DNA of 11,462 bases from Pseudomonadota bacterium (GTDB taxonomy: Bacteria > Pseudomonadota > Alphaproteobacteria > Rhodospirillales > 2-02-FULL-58-16), in assembly GCA_022560215.1 (NCBI GenBank), contig JADFTO010000068.1:1-11462 (forward strand), written 5' to 3'. Within the stretch, counting starts at the first letter, position 1. Each line of letters opens with the position of its first letter. The position numbers and the translations under genes were made by a program. Below, piece by piece: positions 6,668 to 11,462 of the stretch. The notes under the pieces are model-generated. The model was not told where the DNA came from. It ran no database searches and saw nothing but the letters and a program-made list of their open reading frames with translations.

Positions 6668-7444
6668 ATGCCGAATTTTGCCGCCAACCTGTCGATGATG
6701 TTCACCGAGGTGGATTTCATGGACCGATTCGAGTTGGCGGCGAACGCCGGTTTCAAGGGGGTGGAGTTCCTGTTCCCCTACGGCCAACCGGCGGCGGATA
6801 TCAAGGAACGGCTGGACGGAGCGGGCCTTGTCCAGGTGCTTTTCAACGCCCCCGCGGGCGACTGGGACGCGGGCGAGCGCGGCCTCACCGCCCTGCCGGG
6901 CAGGGAAGCCGAGTTCCGCGACGGCGTGGCCAGGGCGGCCGAGTACGCGCTGGCGCTCGGCTGTCCGCAGGTCCACCTCATGGCGGGCGTGGCGAAGGAA
7001 GGGGTGCGCGGGTACATGGATGCCTACCTGGAGAACCTGGAATTCGCGGCGGAAACCTTGTCCGGCCATGGAATTCTGGCCCTTATCGAGCCCATCAACA
7101 ACACCGACATGCCCGGCTATTTCCTCAACCTGGCGGCCCAGGCCCGGGTGGTGATCAAGGAGATCGGCCACGACAACCTGTTCATGCAACTCGACGTCTA
7201 CCACGCCAAGATCATGGGCGAGGACCCGGTCAGGGTCTTCCAGGAGAACCTGGACCTGATCCGCCACATTCAGGTCGCGGGCGTGCCGGAGCGCCACGAG
7301 CCCGACCAAGGGGACGTGGACTATCCGTCCCTGTTCGCCCTCATGGACCGGTCGGGCTACTCGGGCTGGATCGGGTGCGAGTACCGGCCCCGCGCGGGCA
7401 CGGTGGAAGGCCTGGGCTGGGCCGGGGCCTACGGCATCGGATAG
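6668..7444 (+). CDS. hyi: Hydroxypyruvate isomerase family TIM-barrel enzyme
   Basis: The 258-residue protein follows E. coli Hyi almost from end to end: ANLSMMF (6-12), FKGVEFLFPY (29-38), PAGDWDAGERG (62-72), PGREAEFRDGVA (77-88), IEPINN (140-145) and GCEYRP (236-241). Metal ligands expected for this xylose-isomerase-like barrel are Glu141, Asp176 (in QLDVYH), Gln202 (in HIQVAG) and Glu238. Hyi interconverts hydroxypyruvate and tartronate semialdehyde in glyoxylate and glycerate metabolism. The closely related OtnI isomerises 2-oxo-tetronates and cannot be excluded. The ATG is supported by GAGG seven bases upstream and by the family N-terminus. No glyoxylate carboligase, tartronate semialdehyde reductase or glycerate kinase gene lies in the window, so the pathway partners are not visible. 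It converges on the M28 peptidase gene with 31 bases between the stops. Confidence 0.9.
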   Translation: MPNFAANLSMMFTEVDFMDRFELAANAGFKGVEFLFPYGQPAADIKERLDGAGLVQVLFNAPAGDWDAGERGLTALPGREAEFRDGVARAAEYALALGCPQVHLMAGVAKEGVRGYMDAYLENLEFAAETLSGHGILALIEPINNTDMPGYFLNLAAQARVVIKEIGHDNLFMQLDVYHAKIMGEDPVRVFQENLDLIRHIQVAGVPERHEPDQGDVDYPSLFALMDRSGYSGWIGCEYRPRAGTVEGLGWAGAYGIG

Positions 7445-7452
7445 TGTTCCCC

Positions 7453-7469
7453 GGGCGCCGCCGGCGCTC
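7453..7469. terminator. GC-rich hairpin between convergent genes
   Basis: GGGCGCC (7453-7459) pairs with GGCGCTC (7463-7469) across a GCC loop, with one G-U pair. It lies in the 31 bases between the convergent stops of hyi and the M28 peptidase. No T-run follows on either strand, so it is at best a weak or factor-assisted terminator. Confidence 0.35.
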
Positions 7470-7475
7470 CCTCCG

Positions 7476-8534
7476 TCACGGCCCGGGGAGCTCGGCCAGG
7501 GCCAATTCCAGGCTTTTCACCAGTTCGGCCATGAAGGCAAAGTCCAGGGTCTCCATCCTGTCCCCGGGCCCATGGTAGTGGGGGTTCCGGAAGTAGGCGG
7601 TGTCCGTCACCATCAGGGCGGGCCAGCCCTCGTCCCAGAAGGACGCATGATCGCTGAGCCGGGTGTCGGGCAGGACCCAGCCGTTGAAGGGTACGAACAG
7701 GGATTCCACGGGCAGGTCGGGGTTGGCGCGGAAGCCCTTGAGCACGGCCCGGCCCAGGGGGCGCGAGCGCCAGTTGCCGACGATGCCGATGAAGTTCCCC
7801 TGGCGCGGATAGCCGGCCCAGTGGAGGGGCAGCGGATAGTCCTGCCGGGGGGACGTGTAACCCACCATCTCGAGCACCAAGGCGCCCAGCACCCGGTGCC
7901 CCGCGCGCTTGGCGCGGCGGACGAAAACGCGGCTTCCCTGGTAGCCGGTGGTGTGGGCGGGGGGCTCCTCCAGGGTGAAGGCGACCAGGCGCACCGGCAC
8001 CGGCGGCGGCGACCGGCCCAGCCGCGCCGCCAGTTCCAGGAGCACGGCGACGGCGCTGGCGTTGTCGTCGGCGCCGGGTGTGCCGGGCACCGTGTCGTAG
8101 TGGGCCCCGATGACGTAATAGGCCGACGGCTGGCCCGGGGGCTCGGCGATGATGTTGGCGACGTCGAGCCCATGGTAGTCGTAAACCTGGTCCGTGACCC
8201 GGAATCCCGAGTCCTCGAAGGCGGCGCGGACGTAATCCGCCGCCCGCGCCAGCTTTTCCGGCCTGAGCGGGTTGCGCTCGCCGATTTCCACGCTCAACGC
8301 CGCCACGTGACGGCGCAGGTTCCCTTCCACGTCGGTCATGGCCATTCCCGTTCCCCCAAGCCATGGTAACGCAATCCCGAGAGCCGCCAAGAAGATCAGC
8401 CGGCCATGGAGCAACCCGGGTGTTCCCCGGGGGCGTTTCCAGGCGGCTATCCCGGCGCCCCGGGACTGGAAACCCCGCCATCCAGGCTTTCCGGGGCATT
8501 CGCCCGTCCGGTGACGAGGTCTGTCAGGGGTCAT
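7476..8534 (-). CDS. Exported M28 family zinc metallopeptidase
   Basis: This is an M28-type peptidase or aminopeptidase with two zinc ions. Numbered from the ATG at 8534 (352 residues), the site is GAHYDTVPG (His145, Asp147), GADDNAS (Asp156), LEE (catalytic Glu189, ligand Glu190), LEM (Glu222 where many relatives have Asp) and the final YHGPGD (His321). A hydrophobic stretch at about 46-60, ending near GMA (63-65), looks like a Sec signal peptide and places the enzyme in the periplasm or envelope. The start is doubtful. The 40 residues before that stretch are Arg/Gly/Pro-rich and unlike a signal-peptide n-region. The only alternative start between them is a TTG at 8414 with GGGGA about 10 bases upstream, which would give 312 residues beginning HGR just before the hydrophobic core. 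The natural substrate is unknown. It lies downstream of the AsmA gene on the same strand, with 153 bases between them. Confidence 0.9.
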   Translation of the reverse strand: MTPDRPRHRTGECPGKPGWRGFQSRGAGIAAWKRPRGTPGLLHGRLIFLAALGIALPWLGGTGMAMTDVEGNLRRHVAALSVEIGERNPLRPEKLARAADYVRAAFEDSGFRVTDQVYDYHGLDVANIIAEPPGQPSAYYVIGAHYDTVPGTPGADDNASAVAVLLELAARLGRSPPPVPVRLVAFTLEEPPAHTTGYQGSRVFVRRAKRAGHRVLGALVLEMVGYTSPRQDYPLPLHWAGYPRQGNFIGIVGNWRSRPLGRAVLKGFRANPDLPVESLFVPFNGWVLPDTRLSDHASFWDEGWPALMVTDTAYFRNPHYHGPGDRMETLDFAFMAELVKSLELALAELPGP

Positions 8535-8580
8535 GTCCTTGACTATTTACGGCTGATGTCCTTTCAAACTCGATGCCCCA
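8531..8580. repeat. Pair of 8-bp direct repeats, possibly a mobile-element remnant
   Basis: ATGTCCTT occurs at 8533-8540 and again at 8556-8563, a 23-bp period, within a stretch that is poorer in GC than its surroundings. The first copy contains the upstream ATG candidate of the M28 peptidase on the minus strand. No transposase reading frame or matching opposite end is present. From memory, similar sequence borders insertion elements in other proteobacteria, but I cannot verify this. Confidence 0.3.
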
Positions 8581-8604
8581 GCGTTCGCGCCTCGACCCCA
8601 TCGT

Positions 8605-8662
8605 AAAAAAAGGCGACACCGCGTGCGATCCTCCGCCACGGTGACTCCCTTCCTCGGCGGAG
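8605..8662 (-). terminator. Possible terminator downstream of the AsmA gene
   Basis: On the minus strand, just beyond the AsmA-family stop, a perfect 7-bp stem pairs positions 8656-8662 with 8631-8637 across an 18-base loop. A run of seven T (8605-8611 read as minus strand) follows about 20 bases later. The gap between stem and T-run is long for a classical intrinsic terminator, so the call is tentative. I see no gene in the rest of 8535-8687. Confidence 0.35.
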
Positions 8663-8687
8663 TCTGACGCCCCGCTTGTCTTAACGT

Positions 8688-11462
8688 CTAATTCCCGAAC
8701 AGTTTCTTCAGCGGGCTCAGGATGCTTGGCAATTTTTCCTCGGCCGGTTTTTCCTCGGTCGGTTGTTGTTGCGCTGGCTGTTTCTGTTGGGTGCCCGGCA
8801 GGCTCGGCAGCACCTTCAGTATTTTGTCCAAGATGCCGCCGGAACTGCCGCTCGTGCCGGTGATCGTCGAGAGGCCGGGTACCGGCAGGGCGACTCCCAG
8901 GCCCTTACCGATGTCGAGGACGCTCTTCGGCATGTTGGCGAGCCTAGAGGGGTCGGTCGCAGCCGCGGTGAACACCGACTTCCAATCGACGCCGTAGGAC
9001 GGGTCGTCCCACGACCCGGTGATCGTGACCGGGATCGGCAGGCCCGCGAGCCCGGTGTCGCCGCCCTGGCCCTTCAGCGAGGCGACCAGCTTGGCCTCGA
9101 TCTTGTAGTCGACGGTGCGCGGCGGCATCGACACGGTGCCGGCGCCGAACAAGCGGACCAGCGGCGCCAGGATCTTGAAGTCGCGGTTGTCGAGCACCCC
9201 ATTGGTGATGGTGAAGCTGCCCGAGAGTTCGGCGAAATCGGTCTTCTGGGCGCTCGAATCGCCGAAGCCGAGGCTGCCGGCACCGCGCAGGGTCTTGGCG
9301 ATATTGATGCCATGGATGGCGCCTTCCTTGAACGAGAAGCTGCCTTTGCCGTTCAGAGCCGAGACCAGCTGCTTCACGTTGGCGCCCTTGGACCGGCCGC
9401 TCGCCTGGAGGGCGGTGGCGCCGCTGAGCCGGTCGGTGCCGGCGAAGGTCTTCAGGATTGGTCGTGCCTGCACACCGGCGACGTTGACTTGGTAGTCGAC
9501 CGCCGCCGCCGCGGCCGAGCCGTCGATCGTGGCGTTGAAGTCGACGGTACCCTTGGCGAGATGCAGATTTGCGACCGTGACCTTTAAGACACCTTTCGCC
9601 AGGCTCGCGGTGGCCGTGCCGTTTTCGATATCGAGATCGCCGTAACGTACCTTGCCGATCTTCAGCCTGACCTGTCCTTCCGCCATGCGCAGCGCCGAGA
9701 GATCGATCGGGTCCTCGCTCCACCCTGCGGGCTTCGAGCCTTTCGCCGGCTGTGCGGATTTTTTCGCCGCTTTCTTCTCGTCCTTCTGCTCCGGCAGATA
9801 GGCGTTCAGGTCGGCCTCGATAATTTCGACATTGGCGTCGAAGCGCTTGACCGCCGCCGACCAGTCGACGCTCGCCGTCATCGTCGCTTTCAGCGCCTTG
9901 CCGTCGATCACGGCCTTCTCGAGCGAGGCCTTCGACCCGTCGGCCGCCAGGGTGGCGCTGACCTTGAGCGGCCCCGGGTCGGGCTGGTCTTTCGGCAGCG
10001 GCGAGCCGACCCACGCCAGCAACTTGCCGACCGAGGGCACGTCGAGCGCGAACTTGCCGCCGAGCCCCGGCACCGGTTGCGCCTGGACCGTTCCCACGTA
10101 GTTCAGCTTTAGTCGCTTGGAATCGACCGCCAGCTCGACCTTGAACTTGTTGCCCGACAGGACCTTGGGCAGCGGGTCGAGCAGGGCCGAAACCGCGACC
10201 GGCTCCTTGTTGTAGACGAGATTCGCCTTCACGCTCGGGCTCGCCGCAACGCCCGGAAGGTCGACCGCGAGATCGAGCTTGGTCAACGCGCCCGGCGCGT
10301 CCTTCACGTCGATCCCGCCGAGCGACAGCTTGGCGCTGGCGACCAGGCTTTGCACCAGGGCGCGCGGGTTCTTGCCTTGCCCCTTGGCGGTCAGGTGCGC
10401 GGTCGCGATGCCGGCGACCTTGGCCTCGCCGCCCCGGGCGGCGCGGGCGAGCGCACCGACATCGACCTTCACGACATCGAGCTTGGCGTCGATGCCGAGT
10501 GCCGAGCCCGAGCCGTCCACCTTCACCTTGCCGCTGACGTTGCCGCCGTAAAGGCGAAGTTCCCGCAAGGCGGCGTCCAGCACACCGCCCTTGAGGGTCA
10601 CCGCGAAAACGATCCGGCCGAGCCTGAAGCCCCGCGCCTTCACCCCGCCGATAGCGATATTGATCTCCGCCTCGGTCCCCTTGAGCCCCGAGAGGTCGAA
10701 GGGCTCGTCGGGGATCGCCGCCATAAGATCACCCGCGGGCCTTTTCATCGCCGCCGGCGCCGCGGCGGCCGCCGACTCGGCTGTTTTCGGCGGCGGCGGC
10801 AGATAGCGGTCGAGGTCGAGCACGCCGGCCTCGAGGTCGAAGGTCGCGCGCTTGACCTTGCCCGAGCCGTCGAAGCTGCCGGTCGCCTTGACCGACAGCG
10901 CCGTGCCCTTGATCGTCGCCTGCTCGATCGTCATCTTCGCGCCTTCGCCCTTGAACACCGCATGGACGTTTAACGGTCCGGGATCCCTCTGGCCCTTGCC
11001 GAGCGGCCGCCCCAGCCACGCCGCCATCTTGCCGACCGAGGGGATCGAGAGATCGAAGGTGCCGTCGAGTGCCGGAATCGGTTTTTGCCGCACGCCGCCG
11101 ACGTAGCTCAGCTTGACATGGGTCGCCTGGATCGCGGTATCGAGCGTGGCGCGGCTGCCGCCGAGCAATCCGCCTGGCGAGTTCAGCGAAACCTTCAGTG
11201 TTACCGGATCGCCGTTCAAGGTCAGGCTGCCGGTCAAGGTGAACGGGGCCGAAAGTTCCGCCAATGCCACCTTCACGTTGATCGCCTTGGCGACCACCTT
11301 CTGGCCGGTCCGCGCGTCGGTGTAAGTGACCAGCCCGTCCTCGAGGCGCACGTCGCCGAGCTTGAGACCCGAGACCGGCAGGCCGCCGTCCCCCGCTTTC
11401 TCCGCCGCCTTCGCTTTCGCCGGGGCTGCGGCCTTGCCCCGGCACGCCCAGTTGGGCCGCCC
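8688..11462 (-). CDS. AsmA-family envelope protein with internal duplication (N-terminus outside the window)
   Basis: The frame is open to the right edge, giving about 924 residues. The GTG at 11351 is probably not the real start, because 37 further codons upstream, including LPVSGLKLGDVRLEDG, look like ordinary AsmA sequence. AsmA-family proteins are inner-membrane-anchored, beta-rich periplasmic proteins, linked to outer-membrane assembly or to bridging lipid transport between membranes. The anchor itself is outside the window. The AsmA C-terminal signature is clear, numbering from the GTG: GAIHGINIAKTLRG (677-690), LSGSFTITNGVLDNRDF (709-725) and GAGTVSMPPRTVDYKIEAKL (736-755). The chain ends in a Gln/Pro/Glu/Lys-rich tail (about 853-877). 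Residues 83-185 and 418-520 align without gaps at about half identity by hand count, each followed by another shared module. Pro/Ala/Lys-rich linkers separate the modules (about 185-212 and 521-545). It may be co-oriented with the M28 peptidase but is separated by a likely terminator. Confidence 0.9.
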   Translation of the reverse strand, partial: GRPNWACRGKAAAPAKAKAAEKAGDGGLPVSGLKLGDVRLEDGLVTYTDARTGQKVVAKAINVKVALAELSAPFTLTGSLTLNGDPVTLKVSLNSPGGLLGGSRATLDTAIQATHVKLSYVGGVRQKPIPALDGTFDLSIPSVGKMAAWLGRPLGKGQRDPGPLNVHAVFKGEGAKMTIEQATIKGTALSVKATGSFDGSGKVKRATFDLEAGVLDLDRYLPPPPKTAESAAAAAPAAMKRPAGDLMAAIPDEPFDLSGLKGTEAEINIAIGGVKARGFRLGRIVFAVTLKGGVLDAALRELRLYGGNVSGKVKVDGSGSALGIDAKLDVVKVDVGALARAARGGEAKVAGIATAHLTAKGQGKNPRALVQSLVASAKLSLGGIDVKDAPGALTKLDLAVDLPGVAASPSVKANLVYNKEPVAVSALLDPLPKVLSGNKFKVELAVDSKRLKLNYVGTVQAQPVPGLGGKFALDVPSVGKLLAWVGSPLPKDQPDPGPLKVSATLAADGSKASLEKAVIDGKALKATMTASVDWSAAVKRFDANVEIIEADLNAYLPEQKDEKKAAKKSAQPAKGSKPAGWSEDPIDLSALRMAEGQVRLKIGKVRYGDLDIENGTATASLAKGVLKVTVANLHLAKGTVDFNATIDGSAAAAAVDYQVNVAGVQARPILKTFAGTDRLSGATALQASGRSKGANVKQLVSALNGKGSFSFKEGAIHGINIAKTLRGAGSLGFGDSSAQKTDFAELSGSFTITNGVLDNRDFKILAPLVRLFGAGTVSMPPRTVDYKIEAKLVASLKGQGGDTGLAGLPIPVTITGSWDDPSYGVDWKSVFTAAATDPSRLANMPKSVLDIGKGLGVALPVPGLSTITGTSGSSGGILDKILKVLPSLPGTQQKQPAQQQPTEEKPAEEKLPSILSPLKKLFGN

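Noticed and set aside
2436..7444. Glyoxylate carboligase/Hyi glycerate pathway cluster
   Set aside because: The ThDP enzyme has the catalytic Glu absent in Gcl, and no tartronate semialdehyde reductase or glycerate kinase gene is present.
6640..7578. 312-residue plus-strand frame overlapping hyi
   Set aside because: Gly/Arg/Pro-rich composition and overlap with a well-conserved Hyi-family enzyme in another frame.

Overview
The window reads as chromosomal DNA from a GC-rich alphaproteobacterium, probably of the Rhodospirillales or a relative. This rests on the strong G/C bias at third codon positions, the bacterial ELM1-family protein, the alphaproteobacterial form of HspQ, and the long AsmA-family protein. 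I see no rRNA, tRNA, CRISPR array, prophage or complete insertion sequence. Almost all the DNA is coding, and the large antisense frames are GC-rich shadows.

Layout. (1) 1-1886, plus strand: the 3' part of an ABC-F ATPase gene, then a PaiB-type FMN-binding protein. (2) 1908-2225, minus strand: hspQ, convergent with paiB. (3) 2226-2435: a divergent intergenic region holding five 12-bp tandem repeats placed almost equidistant from both flanking start codons. (4) 2436-5749, plus strand: a tightly packed three-gene unit of a ThDP-dependent acetolactate-synthase-like enzyme, an ELM1-family GT-B-like protein and a caffeoyl-CoA-type O-methyltransferase. The first two genes abut with no gap. The second and third are separated by the second copy of an exact 13-bp duplication. 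(5) 5804-6613, minus strand: a GpdQ/CpdA-like metallophosphodiesterase, divergent from (6) 6668-7444, plus strand: a hydroxypyruvate isomerase-family enzyme. (7) 7476-8534, minus strand: an exported M28 metallopeptidase. (8) 8688 to the right edge, minus strand: an AsmA-family protein, incomplete at its N-terminus, with a clear internal duplication.

How the genes may work together: the ThDP enzyme, ELM1-like protein and methyltransferase are almost certainly co-transcribed, but their shared task is unknown. The ThDP enzyme keeps the catalytic glutamate that glyoxylate carboligase lacks, and no ilvH-type regulatory subunit follows it. It is therefore probably neither Gcl nor ordinary branched-chain acetolactate synthase, even though a Hyi-family isomerase lies 2.5 kb away. 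The other genes look like unrelated housekeeping or envelope functions. The best candidates for something undescribed are the three-gene unit, the repeat array upstream of it and the duplicated AsmA protein. I found no clear defence or mobile system.
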